This document shows positions 10,879 to 23,311 of a stretch of 64,000 nucleotides of DNA, piece after piece. The translations under genes and the position numbers were made by a program. The DNA lies in contig JAKUHH010000394.1 in NCBI GenBank assembly GCA_022701365.1, positions 62,648 to 126,647 on the forward strand, read 5' to 3'. Positions within the stretch are counted from its first letter, which is position 1; every line of letters begins with the position of its first letter. The notes under the pieces are model-generated. The model was not told the DNA's origin. It made no database searches and was given only the letters and a program-made list of their open reading frames with translations. This DNA comes from Mycocentrospora acerina. Its lineage: Eukaryota > Ascomycota > Dothideomycetes > Pleosporales.

Positions 10879-11297
10879 GGTGATGGGGATGGATTGGGTA
10901 TCTTGAGCAAGAGCAGCAGCAACAGCAGTAGCAATGGGAGTGCAGAGGCAGAGGGGCTTGTGCAAGGGGCGGGCAGCCATCAAGTAGGTAATTTCCGCGG
11001 GGAACGGGCCGTCGTTTCGCCGGGGGGGCTCGTTGCTTCTTTCCCATTGTTTGGTCGCGCCTGCCCCACCGTCGCGCGTTTGGGGAGCAGGAGCCGCACG
11101 TGTCACAGCATCCAACGCGCCCCAAACAAACACCGCTCTGGCGCGCCTGGATAGAGCATCACGTGCGTGTACCTGTGGCTGCGTGTGTCTGGCAGTGCAT
11201 CCATCTAGCAGTGGGTCTATCGGGCAGTTTGGCTGGCAGTGTACCCGTCTGGCAGTGTGTCTGGCAGTGTGCATCATCACCACCAACACCACCAGCC
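10879..11297. promoter_or_regulatory. Divergent ERG20/CDC23 promoter with GGCAGTG direct repeats
   Basis: These 419 bp separate the two start codons. The CDC23-proximal part (about 11189-11270) contains at least four copies of (T)CTGGCAGTG, plus degenerate ones (tagcagtg, gggcagtt), ending about 30 bp before the CDC23 ATG. Whether they are bound by a factor or lie in the 5' untranslated region is unknown. Confidence 0.55.
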
Positions 11298-13293
11298 ATG
11301 AGCGCCCTCTCGCCCGCCGACGAGGCCCAGCTCAAGGCCCAGCTGCAGCACGCCGTCGTGGCCTGCACCGAGCGCTGTCTCTACCACTCCGCAAAATGGT
11401 GCGTCTCAAGCCAATGCTGCCCAGGTGCCCCCTCTGCATGCTGATGTCGACAGGGCAGCAGAACTGCTCACCTCGCTGCCGTCTGCCAACGACGACGCCG
11501 CCTCCGACACAGATGTCGATTCACCAATGTCGGGTGCCTCACCCCCACACACGCCAAACCCCGTGCCCAAGGACCCCACGGAAATGCGGCTAGAGGCCCG
11601 AGAAGCGCACAAGTTTCTCCTCGCCAAAACATACTTTGACTGCCGCGAGTTCGACCGCTGTGCTGCCGTCTTCCTTCCCACCGCCCTGCCAAGGGGCGCA
11701 ACACATGCTGCATCCTCTCCCGCCCCCGCCAAGACAAAACAGCCTGGCAAGGGAAAGACCAGAACCAGCACGGCGGCCCTGCCCAAAACGACCAGCGAGT
11801 CCGTGTCAGCCCTCAGCCAAAAGTCTCTCTTTCTCGCCCTCTATGCCAGATACATCGCTGGTGAAAAGCGCATGAATGAGGACAGCGAGATGATTCTTGG
11901 CCCACAGGATGGCGGTGTCACACTAAACAAAGAGCTGCCAGTCATCTCGGCCATCCTGGAAGACTGGTTCACCAAGCTCCCCGCGAGCGGACGCCAGCCC
12001 CAGGGTTGGTTGGAGTATTTGTATGGCATTGTGCTGGCAAAGGGCAAGAACGAGAAGTTGGCTACCGACTATCTGATTCGCAGTGTTCAGCACTACGAGT
12101 ACAACTGGGGCGCCTGGCAAGAGCTCACAAGTTTGCTCAGCACGATAGAAGAGCTCAATCAAGTCGTCGACCGACTGCCCCAGAACATCATGACCTTCAT
12201 CTTTCACGTGACATCATCGCAGGAACTGTATTCGGCCAACGAGCAGGTCCATACCTACCTTTCACAAATCACGGCCTTCTTCCCAAACTCGGCCTTTCTG
12301 AAGACGCAGCGCGCGTTGCTGCACTACCACAACAAGGACTTTGACGATGCGGAACAGATCTTCTCCGATTTGCTCGTCACTGACCCGCACCGAGTCGATC
12401 ACCTCGACAATTACTCCAACATTTTATATGTCATGGGCATGCGACCGAAGCTCGCCTTCCTTGCTCAACTCGCAACTGCGACAGACAAGTTCCGACCAGA
12501 GACATGTTGTGTGGTGGGAAATTATTACTCTCTCAAATCCGAGCATGAAAAGGCCATCATGTACTTCCGTCGTGCCTTGACGCTGGACCGCAACTTCCTC
12601 TCCGCCTGGACGCTCATGGGTCACGAATTCGTAGAAATGAAAAACACCCATGCAGCCATCGAGTCCTACCGTAGAGCCGTCGATGTAAACCGCAAGGATT
12701 ACCGTGCATGGTATGGTTTGGGCCAGACATACGAAGTGCTGGAAATGCACTCGTACGCACTATTCTACCATCAACGTGCTGCTGCTTTACGACCATACGA
12801 CCCGAAGCTATGGATGGCCGTGGGGCAATGCTTTGGTAAGGTAGGTAAAATCATGAACGGTATCAGAGCATACAAGCGCGCCCTGGTTGCTGGCTCATAC
12901 TACGACGCCGGTGTTGGATCATCTTTTGGCAGTGGCGAAGCCGCTGGTCTCGGTGGCGGCATACTCGATCCTGAGGTTCTGTACCAGATCGCACTGCTGT
13001 ATGAGCGCCTGAACAATATGCCAGAGTCTGCAGCCTACATGGAGCTCGTTCTCGCGCAAGAAGAAGGCCCCGAGTCTGACGATGAAGTTGGTGGGGGTGT
13101 CGGCGTCACAGCAACGACTAGTAAAGCGAGATTGTGGCTGGCTAGATGGGAGTATATGCGTGGCATGTATCAGAGGAGTATGGAGCTTGCAAATGAGCTC
13201 TGTCAGGATGGCGTAGAGGTCGAGGATGCAAAGGCGCTAGTCAGGGATATCAGGGCTAGGATGGAGAGGGAGGGAGATGCAGAAGAGAATTGA
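11298..13293 (+). CDS. CDC23: Anaphase-promoting complex subunit 8 (TPR protein)
   Basis: Two exons: 11298-11398 and 11454-13293, with a 55-bp intron; the splice yields SAKWAAELL and a protein of 646 residues. The N-terminal Apc8 domain (residues about 10-260, including FLLAKTYFDCREFDRCA and LFLALYARYIAGEKR) is followed by a long array of TPR repeats (about 280-560), such as ALTLDRNFLSAWTLMGHEFVEMKN and YRAWYGLGQTYEVL. It is a scaffold subunit of the APC/C ubiquitin ligase in the nucleus. A poorly conserved insert rich in Ser, Pro and Lys (about residues 125-150) and a glycine-rich insert (about 535-555) look like lineage-specific loops. Confidence 0.95.
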
Positions 13294-13761
13294 ATGAGAG
13301 AGCTGGTAAATGAGCATTTATAGGCGCTTAGGTACAATACCCAACATTTTCGCTTTGAATCTGGATGAAGTTGGTTTTCTTTTTTGCAGTGTTGTCGATA
13401 TCTTTGCTGTTGCTTCTTTTCTCTGTACCCACTTTTACCCGTTTCATCGCACCTTCTGTCAGCCAGTACTGGGAACAAATCACAAGGTGTGATCCAACAC
13501 TTTAGAATAGGACAGATAAGTTACCCCTCCGGTTAAATAGAAGCCATGGCAAGGCTTCCGATGTGGATGCTTTGTGATTGATTCACAAGTGAGGAGATTG
13601 ACATGCTTGATTCTGAACGTGGCAAAAACAGCCGAGCGGGCGGAATTGCCCTCTCGAGCGCTCCCGACATCATATCGCGTATATCTAGCAACACCGCGAC
13701 AAGCTACTTCTAACACCATTGAGGTCACTCATTTGAAGCTCTCACCGCAAGAACAAGCAGA
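13294..13761. other. Intergenic region (3' of CDC23, promoter of PhyH gene)
   Basis: This 468-bp stretch shows no coding sequence and no obvious TATA box. Confidence 0.5.
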
Positions 13762-14985
13762 ATGGATGCCCCTACAACCAGCGTGTCCGAATTGAATGGC
13801 CATTACAAGAGACATGGCTCATCACCAATTGGAGATCGGTTATTCTCAGCCACCAGTCCACCATCGCTGGAGGAATTCAAGAAGCTCACAACTCAACCTA
13901 CCGAAGTTGAGTACCCACTCGCCACCATCACCCAAGCCAATATCCCCATCTACAATCTCCCCGACTACTCTAAACTCAGCAAAGAACAATTATATGCGCT
14001 CCAAGATGAGTGGTACCACGTTTTGCTCTCAGGTCCAGGCGTATTTGTCACCAAAAGACTTTACAAAGACAACACACTGATTGACAAAGTAAACCAAGTC
14101 TTATCTGACATCATAGACGACGAGAAAAAATTAGCCGGAAAAAAGGGTGACCATTTCGCCAGTTCAGGTGCAAACAATCGCATCTGGAACTCATTCTCAA
14201 AGCACGGTTTGCGAGACGCAGAATCCTTCCTAGAATACTACTCCAATCCCTGGCTACCACTCATCTCATCCACATGGCTAGGCCCCCGCCACCGCCTAAC
14301 AGCACAAGTCAACATCGTCAAACCCGGCGCCAAAGCACAAACCCCCCACCGAGACTACCACCTTGGCTTCCAGAGCAACGAATCCTGCGCACAGTTCCCT
14401 AGAGCCACGCAAATCGCGTCCCAATTCCTCACCCTCCAAGGCGCCATCGCCCACTCCGACATGCCCCTTGAAAGCGGACCAACGCGCCTCCTCCCCTTTA
14501 GCCAAAAGTTCAACGAAGGCTACATGGCCTACCGCCTTCCTGAATTCCAGGCCTACTTTCTGCAAAACTTCATTTCGCTAGCTCTTGACAAGGGAGACGG
14601 GATCTTCTTCAACCCAGCGCTATTCCACGCCGCGGGGCAGAACGAGTCTGCGGATATAAATCGCTCAGCTAACCTCTTGCAAATCTCGTCGGCGTTTGGG
14701 AAGCCAATGGAGACGATAGATACGTATCCCCTTGTGGAAGCTACATGGGAGGGGTTGACCAGGCGGTATGCATTGGATGGGTTGAGTGATGGGGTTAGAG
14801 CTTTCGTAGGGAATGTCGCGGAGGGGTATCCATTTCCGACAAATTTGGATAGAAGAGTGCCTAGGGGAGATGGGATGGCGCCAGAGAGCGAGCAAGAATT
14901 ATTGATTAGGGGTCTTGAGGGGGGGTGGGAGAAGGAGAAGGTATTGTATGAGTTGAGGGGGATGCATGATGACGCTAGAGCGTAG
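13762..14985 (+). CDS. Phytanoyl-CoA dioxygenase (PhyH) family oxygenase
   Basis: A single exon of 407 residues. The Fe(II)/2-oxoglutarate oxygenase site is visible: H196 and D198 in TPHRDYHLG, the distal H289 in NPALFHAAGQ, and R301 in NRSANLLQ as the likely 2-oxoglutarate carboxylate ligand. The segment SDMPLESGPTRLLPFS, with its glycine, is typical of PhyH proteins between the metal ligands. Substrate is unknown; family members hydroxylate diverse small molecules, including secondary metabolites and lipids. There is no signal peptide, so it is probably cytosolic or peroxisomal, although the C-terminal DDARA is not a canonical PTS1. The neighbours (CDC23, PHO89) give no pathway clue. Confidence 0.88.
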   Translation: MDAPTTSVSELNGHYKRHGSSPIGDRLFSATSPPSLEEFKKLTTQPTEVEYPLATITQANIPIYNLPDYSKLSKEQLYALQDEWYHVLLSGPGVFVTKRLYKDNTLIDKVNQVLSDIIDDEKKLAGKKGDHFASSGANNRIWNSFSKHGLRDAESFLEYYSNPWLPLISSTWLGPRHRLTAQVNIVKPGAKAQTPHRDYHLGFQSNESCAQFPRATQIASQFLTLQGAIAHSDMPLESGPTRLLPFSQKFNEGYMAYRLPEFQAYFLQNFISLALDKGDGIFFNPALFHAAGQNESADINRSANLLQISSAFGKPMETIDTYPLVEATWEGLTRRYALDGLSDGVRAFVGNVAEGYPFPTNLDRRVPRGDGMAPESEQELLIRGLEGGWEKEKVLYELRGMHDDARA

Positions 14986-15765
14986 ATGGGAAACTAAACG
15001 TACTTTCGGTGGGATAGGATTCTGGCGCAAAATATGCTAGATGGAGATGGGCTTATTCACGTTTTTTTTTTAAAATCTCGTGCTTTGAATATGACGAGTA
15101 TTCTCTTTTGCAGACATGATTATAGTATATTGTTACAACCCTCCTCACCAAATTTAAAAAGAAAAAAAAAGAGCACACAGTGATCAGTACGCAAATGACC
15201 AAACTAACAACTACTTTCTGCCATCTTATAACCTTCGCGAGTGACTAAATTTCTTCACCAAAGACTTCCCGCAAAATTGAAACCTGTTTACGCAAACTTA
15301 CAAATTTCTCACAGATACTTAAGTCTCCCGAGCAGTTATTTTTAACTAGGCTCACATACATCACACTTATTTGATGATTGTCACACTGTTATATCGTCTT
15401 TAAACGACTACTCCTGGGATATAATATTCTGCTGTACCGATGAAGTGAGAATTTTGCATAACCTGCTTGAAGTTTGCGAATCAAAGTTTTCAATAGCTAA
15501 ATAATCAGAGCATTTCAAATAAATAGCCAAGTCACATACGTTATTCGATACGCCTTTAGAATCAAGCTGGCAGGTCTTCAACGGTTCGATATGAGCACAC
15601 ATCGAGAGGGAGAGGGAGAGAGAGAGTAACTTTTGTTAAATTCGTCCAACGAGGGTATGTATGTACACGCCACAACCAAACCATCCATCCACAACACAAA
15701 CCCCAACACACACCTATTCTCACCATCCCATCCAGTCAATCTACCCAACCCATCACTACCCCAAT
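14986..15765. other. Convergent intergenic region
   Basis: This 780-bp AT-rich stretch lies between the PhyH and PHO89 3' ends. It has a short (ag)n run at about 15600-15627 and no recognisable gene. Confidence 0.5.
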
Positions 15766-17848
15766 CTAAACGCCCATCCCCCATCTAGGCGAATTGAGAA
15801 TAATCGCCATCAGACCCCCTGAAATCAGTCCCGCGCAGGGCAGCGTAATAAACCAGCCCATATATATCCACGCCACCATGCGCCAGTTGATCGTCCTCCA
15901 CGTACCATTGCACAGCCCGACTCCCACCGTCGCACCAGTGATGCACTGTGTAGTCGACACGGGGAGCGCGAGCTTCGTCGCCATGATGATGGTGATTGCT
16001 GCGCCGAGTTCCATGGAGAAGCCGCGCGAGGGGGAGTGCAGGGTGATTTTGTTGCCGAGCGCGCGCATGATGTTGTAGCCGTAGGTCCAGAGGCCGACGA
16101 CCTGTGGAATTGGGGTGGTTAGTTAAGGGGTTTGAAGGGGCCAGGGGTAGGGTTGTGAAGGGGGGGACTTACGATGCCGGCACCGCCAAAGGCGAGGATC
16201 CAGAGGGGAACGGGGACTTTTGTGCTGATCTTTGCGGTGGACCAGATGAAGTAGATTGTTGTGTAGGGGCCGATGGCGTTGGAGACGTCGTTTGCACCGT
16301 GAGCGAAGGAGGTTGTCGAGGCGGTCATGATTTGTAGGAAGGAGTAGGTGTATTCGGCGCGGTTGTCGTAGTGCTCGCCGGTAGCGTGGATCTTTTCAAT
16401 GTCGCCCGAGAGAAAGTCCTTGTGCTTTTGCTGGTCGACAACGTCTTGCTCGACGCCGTGGAGGAAAGCGTACTTGATCCAGTAGAAAGCGACGGCGGGT
16501 TGGTACCATTTTCCTGGTGGAGGCTGCTTCTTCGGTTTGGAGAGTTGGCGAATAGCTTTGGCTTCGTGATCGCTAACAGTAGGCTGGGGAAGGGGAGTAA
16601 TGTCAGAATCGCTACCGTTTTTGGATGCGACGGATGAAACACCACCCTTCTCAATGTCTTCGGGGTTGACGGGCGCTGCAGTGGATCGTTTAGTGGCAAG
16701 TTGTTCAGCGGTAAGGTGGCCTTCGTAGAAGTCGCGAATACCAGGCACACCTTCAGGGCGAGGAGTTGGCTCGGGGCGTTTAAGAAGCAGAGGACCGTAG
16801 ATGATTTGCCATGGCTTGAGCTCCCAATCGTCCTTGAGAATGCGGCGATACAAGAAGGGAATGAAGAAGGTTGCGACAATGATGGCTACGGCACCACCGA
16901 CACCAAATGCCACACCAACAGATTGGTAGTCGGTGAGCTTAATCTTAGCTGACCCACCCTTCCAAACGATGAGAACTGGTTGTTGTTAGTATTATGGTTT
17001 GATTGCCATGAAATATCAACTTACGTGCTAGCAGGAATGATGTAAGGAAGAAGTAGAGAGGCACCATCACGAAAGCTTTCTTGACGGGATTATTGCGGCG
17101 CATAACACCGTGCTTCGTGATGAGGAAGATGATGGCACCAAAGATGGCGGAGATACCAGGAGCAATACCCCATGCAGCAAAAACCTGGGAGACGCCCTTG
17201 AACGACCAGTTGACACCCTTGGGACCAGCAGAAGCAATACCCACACCAATGACACCTCCCATGATGGAGTGGGTGGTGGAAACAGGCATCGTGAATCTCG
17301 TAGCGATTGTGAGGTACGTAGCAGATCCAACAATAGCACAGGTCATGGCAAGCATAAGAACCGACGGGTCTTCTTCGAAGAGCTTAATGGAGATGACCTT
17401 GGTACGGATGGTGTCTGTGACACGGGAGCCGACAAGCATGGCTCCAGCAAACTCCATGACGGAGGCGATACACATAGCTTGCTTGAGAGTGAGGGAGCGT
17501 GAAGCAACGGATGTTGCGAATGAGTTGGCCACATCGTTGGCACCTATACAAATCAGCGAATGTTGTTTCGGATGGCACCCTGTGTAAAGCAGCGAAGAGA
17601 AGAACAGGAACAAGGTGTCGTGATGAGGCCAAATATAGCTTGAACCATATAGAACAGAGTTCCATCAGAGTTTTCGTAGTTTTGAATTGCGTTTGGATGT
17701 ACTTGAACGGTATGTATGACCAGTGTTGCACAATTGGGAAAGCCCATGAATTTAGCAGACTCGAGGACGTACCAATATTCCACGCGTCAAGAAACGCAAA
17801 GATGGTGCCAATAGCAAACAGGAAATCAAACTGAGGAAGAGCTGGCAT
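15766..17848 (-). CDS. PHO89: Phosphate permease, PiT family (PHO89-like)
   Basis: Four exons: 17848-17773, 17543-17025, 16975-16173 and 16101-15766; introns of 229, 49 and 71 bp; 577 residues. Each half carries a PiT signature: DAWNIGANDVANSFAT at the N-terminus and SFAHGANDVSNAIGP in the C-terminal half. The VSTTHSIMGG and VSTTQCITGA segments mark the two inverted repeats. A hydrophilic loop of about 150 residues separates them. Family knowledge: sodium-coupled inorganic phosphate uptake at the plasma membrane, usually induced by phosphate starvation and alkaline pH. Intron 1 is unusually long for this window, but joining across it gives the conserved motif exactly. Confidence 0.95.
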
Positions 17849-19830
17849 CTTGAAACCTCTTGTTGTTCAAGAGTCCCGTTGGACAGGGTGGGTTGAGTGA
17901 GTAAATAGATTATGTCGAACGACCATACTTCACTCTATATATCCTTCCCACAATCACACGTGAAATTCTTGCCATCTTCATGGGAAAGACCACTCGAACG
18001 CCACATTTCATTAGGCATACCCAATCAGTCGACCATGAAAGTACATGTGCTCTACAGTTACCCAACCCAAGCAAGCGGAAAGCGACAAAACCCGAGGAGG
18101 ATGCTTCTATGGATAGGCAAGCACCCTTGGCGGCATCAACAGATCGAATCTTACCAATTCTATACGACCATCGATGTAACGAGAGATTGCCAGTAGCCAT
18201 ATCCGTGACTCCGCCGACCATGTACCATCTGGAGAACGTGAGGGTTCACTTGGCGCCGTGTTCGCCAAGCTGCGGATTCCGCCCCTGTCGCTCTAGGCAT
18301 TGGCTTACCGCAACGGGGTACATGGTCGACAAGAACCAATGGGAGACGACGACGCAAGCACGCGGTGAATGTAATCATAGCTTATGGTGTCGAGTATTTG
18401 CGGCAGTTGCAGCGGAAATCCTATGTCCAAGGACGACAAGGAGGTCGTGTGCCGACTTTCCGGCTTTGTTGTGATAGCTCGTCTGTACGACATGTGTTTG
18501 GTATCGTAGAGGGCGCGAAACCTTGCTGATGGAGTGCGGTTGGGGGCAAAGTGTACTGTAAGGCGTCTAGTGTGCGCTATCAGGTCGACGATGAGCGTTC
18601 ATTGATCGATGCACGTTGAGTCATGGTGTCTCAGTCCAGCCTGGTAAATGACACTTCACTTCAACATCTCGTGTCGAATGTGAGTGAGCAAAGCCCATAT
18701 ATTAATCGGTGTATTGTTGAATTTCTCATTTTCTAATTGCGGTTATCATGCCTAGGGGTTTTCAAATCACAAAGAAAGGTGGCGTAAAACAGTGTGCTCC
18801 TACACAAGCAAAAGATCATAGTGTTACAACAGCGGCGCTGCCGATTCCAATCCTAATTGCTGGCTACGCCGAGGCTTGGTGGCAATACATGCGCTGAGAC
18901 TGAGATATTGCCTAACAACGTGACTTGATTAAATCTGTTGAAACTAAGCACTGCCGCGCAGATGGAGCATGCGATACGTGTGGAGAGCCAAAGAAAGTAG
19001 TAAGAGATCAACGGATCAATGAGATGTAGAGAAACCCCACGTGTATTTTCGATAGTCCTGTAAGAACATAAACAGGTATTCTAGAGTCGTACATGCCAAT
19101 GTCCAAGCTATCTTGTCAAGATGGCATGCTTGGTGGATACGTCGATCTACAAAGAATCGTCCAGTTACATGGCCAGGATGTCGTTCGCAGATGACATCCT
19201 TTTGTTCAAATTTTCTCTCTCTTTCTAGACCGTTGATATGTCCTAGTATTATGTACGCTCTGTTCTTCTCTGTTTCGTAATGATGATATGTTCACAATGC
19301 ATGACCTACAAGCTAAGAGTGACAATCTCCGATGTTCAACAACGCTTTTTCAAGTTATTGATGATTTTTGAATCTCAGAGTGGAAAATAACGGAGGATCT
19401 TTTAAAAGGCCATCAGTCGGATATTATTGCGGCAGCGAAGTGCACACTGTCCAGAGTGCCGGAATGAATGACGGTCACGGTCAAGCTGTTGCTAGAAAAA
19501 AAGGACACAACAAGGTGTCGTAGATGCTCCAGTGGCACCGTGCTTGTATTTTTAGTGTCTAATGAACTATATTTGTAGCGGTATAACTGATGGTTGTAAA
19601 TATCGAAATTTGTAGTGGTGATGAGTGTGCAAGTTGGACGAACGTAGGGAGGGCTCCAGCGCGGAAAGACTAGTCTTAATGTAGCCTTAAGTGCTCACGT
19701 GCACGCACAGACGGTAAAACGCGACTTGGAGGTCGCGTTCGCGTGGTGTGTTGCTGGGCGACGAAACAGTAAACGGCCGCACATCTTCGACGTTTGACCC
19801 CTCACAACATCACACAAACACGTATAGAAA
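17849..19830. other. Divergent intergenic region of about 2 kb (PHO89 and MCM5 promoters)
   Basis: No convincing gene lies in these 1,982 bp; open frames are short, without recognisable motifs, and overlap one another. The PHO89 promoter lies at the left end and the MCM5 promoter at the right. The size suggests a long regulatory region or decayed sequence. Confidence 0.5.
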
Positions 19831-22100
19831 ATGGCGGACAGGCAATCTGCATACTCCATCAGCCTCTTTGGCACACAGACAGGCGATGAGCCACAAGATG
19901 TGGCGGCGCCCTCACGCATCCAGCAGGCCCTGGTCGACTTTATCATGTCTTTCACTCTGGACAATGCCTTCATCTACAGGCACGTGCAAGCAACTGGGTA
20001 GTTGTGAAACCTCTAACATGTGTCTAGAGACCAAATTCGCGAAAACGTGCTGGTGAAGCAGTACTACTGCGACGTTGATGTCGCCCACCTTATTGTCTAC
20101 AATGATGAGCTCGCGCACAAACTCAAGCAGGACCCCGCTGAAATCGTGCCACTTGTATGCAAACTGCACCCCCTCCTCAGGGACATACTAACATGAAAAA
20201 GTTTGAATCCGCCCTCAAGCAGTGCACCCAGCGCATTGTCTACCCCTCACAGAAGACCATCAAGCTCCCTGAGCACCAGCTGCTCCTTCACACATCTGCC
20301 TCGGAGCTTTCCATTCGCGACCTCACTGCATCTCACGTCTCGCACCTTGTGCGCATACCTGGCATTGTCATTGGTGCCTCGACACTTTCGTCCAAGTCCA
20401 CGGCTCTTGCTATTAGGTGCCGAAATTGTCAGCATGAGCAGATGCTACCTGTTTCTGGCGGTTTTGCTGGTATCTCGCTACCCAGAAATTGCGCAGGACA
20501 AAGAGCAGAAGGAGACTCGGCAGACAAGTGCCCTCTTGACCCGTATTACGTGTTGCACGAACGATGCCAGTTCATCGACCAGCAGGTGCTCAAGGTGCAG
20601 GAGGCGCCAGACCAGGTCCCGGTCGGCGAGTTGCCACGCCACATCATGATCTCAGCAGATCGTTACCTCGCAAACCGTGTGGTTCCTGGTACACGGTGCA
20701 CAATCATGGGTATCTTCTCCATTTATCAACAGAAAGGCTCCAAACGAGCAGGAAACGCCGCAGTTGCTATCCGAAACCCCTACATTCGTGCCGTTGGTAT
20801 CCATGCAGATGTCGACCACACAACCAAGGGCAACGCTGTTTTCACTGAAGAAGAAGAGCAGGAGTTCCTAGAGATGAGCAGAAGGCCAGACATCTACGAG
20901 GTCTTTGCTAACTGCATTGCGCCATCCATTTACGGCAACAAAGATATCAAGAAGGCTATTGCGTGCCTGTTGATGGGCGGTTCCAAGAAGATCCTACCTG
21001 ACGGCATGAAGCTTCGTGGTGATATAAACGTTCTACTTCTTGGTGATCCAGGTACTGCGAAATCTCAACTACTCAAGTTTGTCGAAAAGGTCTCGCCAAT
21101 CGCCATCTACACCTCTGGCAAGGGCTCCTCAGCAGCTGGTCTTACAGCCTCCGTTCAGCGCGACCACAATACACGAGAATTCTACCTCGAAGGAGGTGCC
21201 ATGGTGCTTGCAGACGGCGGTGTTGTCTGTATAGATGAATTTGACAAGATGCGCGATGAAGATCGTGTAGCAATTCATGAAGCTATGGAACAGCAGACAA
21301 TTTCCATCGCCAAAGCCGGTATTACCACGATTCTCAACTCGCGAACCTCTGTTCTAGCGGCAGCCAATCCTATCTTCGGCCGCTACGACGACATGAAAAC
21401 ACCTGGAGAAAATATTGATTTCCAGACTACCATCTTGTCTCGTTTTGACATGATCTTCATTGTACGTGACGAGCACGATCGCGGACGCGATGAACGCATC
21501 GCCAAGCACGTCATGGGTATCGCCATGGGTGGACGCGGTGTAGAGGAGACTGTCCAAGCCGAGATTTCCATTGAGAAGATGAAGCGCTACATCACATACT
21601 GCCGGTCACGATGTGCGCCTCGCCTGTCCCCAGAGGCCGCTGAAAAACTCTCTTCCCACTTTGTCAGCATCAGGCGACAAGTCCACGCCTCGGAAATGAA
21701 CGCCAACCAACGCTCTAGCATTCCTATCACAGTACGTCAACTAGAAGCTATTATCCGTATAACCGAGTCCTTGGCCAAACTCAGTCTCTCCCCAATTGCA
21801 GTTGAGTCGCACGTCGATGAGGCTATTCGATTGTTCCTCGCTTCGACTATGGACGCTGTGAATCAAGGTGGAGGACAGAGCAGTAAGGAACTTATGGACG
21901 AGGTTAACAAGGTTGAGGAAGAGTTGCGGAGACGCATGCCCATTGGCTGGCAGGTCAATCTCAGTACTCTCAAGCGGGAGATGGTCGATGGAAAGGGGTA
22001 TAGTGAGCAGGCACTAGGTCGTGCGTTGCATGTCATGGCTGCGAGGGAGACGGTCAGATGGAGACATGGAGGCAGTGTGGTATTCAGGGCGAGCGCATAG
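19831..22100 (+). CDS. MCM5: DNA replication licensing factor MCM5
   Basis: Three exons: 19831-19979, 20028-20154 and 20202-22100; 724 residues. Intron 1 (48 bp) appears to use a GC donor (AG|GCACGT), because only this junction restores FIYRDQIREN; intron 2 (47 bp) is canonical. The N-terminal zinc region (CRNCQHE...) and OB fold are followed by the AAA+ core: Walker A GDPGTAKS near residue 373, Walker B CIDEFDKM, and the arginine finger SRFD. The string LRGDINVLLLGDPGTAKSQL and overall alignment match Mcm5/Cdc46 rather than Mcm2, 3, 4, 6 or 7. It is part of the replicative helicase MCM2-7 in the nucleus. Confidence 0.97.
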
Positions 22101-23311
22101 ATGTTTACGCCGCAGTGTTGGAGGGTACGGTTGAAGACCTTGGCGTTTTTTTCGATTGTGGTTTAAGATACCTGTCTGTGCATGAGGGTTTGGGTACTGT
22201 GAGCATATCTAGCGGGAGATTTGAACGATATGGTACGATGTTTACGATGGATGAGCAGTGCGTTGGCTGGCGTCTGAGATTTTTCAATGCAAGCCTCGAG
22301 TTATCATGAATGTTCTGCCAGGCGCTTTTTTTTACATCTTCCTTGATATTATGGGTGCCCTGTTTCGTTCCTAATCAGCAATTGGGTTGTCGGCAGGTTA
22401 GTGATTTTGATTGCCGCTGTGCGGACTGACTTGTGCGTGGGGAAGCAGCCATGCCGCCAAGCCATGTCATTTGACAGAAAGCAGCGTGCATGGTGACAGG
22501 TTACAAGCATACACGTCGGCTTGAAATCGGAAAATCAAATGAAAAATCAAGGACAGCGATAACAACGAGTCTCGGCATTGAAGAAGGGAATCTATCTATT
22601 CTCTTGCACCAGAAGTATTTATTTGGCCAACTAAATATTTTTACATACTTATATTCAGGCTTTAAACAGGTGGAAATGTTGTTCTAGCAACAGTGTTAAT
22701 TCACTCAGTTCTTCCACTATTCTCAAGTCACCCTACTCGAAAGAACCAACTTTTCTTGCTGGAGACTCGGGTGGAAAGAGGTTCCATGGCAAACGTGGAA
22801 GGTGGTTGTGTTATGTGAGTGAGACGTAAATTCTAATTCAATAAAGAGGTATGGTTGTGGGTGCCGTTCCAAGGCGAAGACCAATGTAGCAAGAATTCAA
22901 TGCAGAGTTTTACGGGTCGTCCCGCCCATTTATCAGTGTGCTTGAACTGATTCGGTGTGGTTCGAGGAGTAGGGGTTGTCATTAGTTCTACGGAAAATAA
23001 AGTGTGGGTTGCACTTGCATGGTCTTGGGTGAGGCTGTGCTGTCGTTGAAGAAAGGAACTGGGTGACTGAGAGAGAGAAAAAAACTGAGATGTTAAGGTT
23101 ACGGTAGTGGTACAAGGCATGGAACTGAGAGCGGATTGGAAGGTGTGATACTGGAAGAGATAAGAGTTTGGGTCTGGTTGTTCTCAAGTCTGGCACGTTG
23201 GTGGGTTCTTGAGTAAGAAGAAAGGGAAATCGCAAGACGTTGACTTATTTTAAAATGAGAGACACCTGCCACTCACTCAATGTCTTTTTAACTTACACAG
23301 GGTGCTTGACA
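22101..23311. other. Intergenic region and probable long 5' leader of the bZIP gene
   Basis: No gene is recognised in these 1,211 bp. A possible acceptor (acttacacag) just before the ATG at 23312 could mean a leader intron or an additional upstream coding exon. Confidence 0.45.

Noticed and set aside
17910..18474. Overlapping frames of up to 164 codons on both strands upstream of MCM5
   Set aside because: No motifs, no consistent coding bias, mutually overlapping; treated as non-coding.
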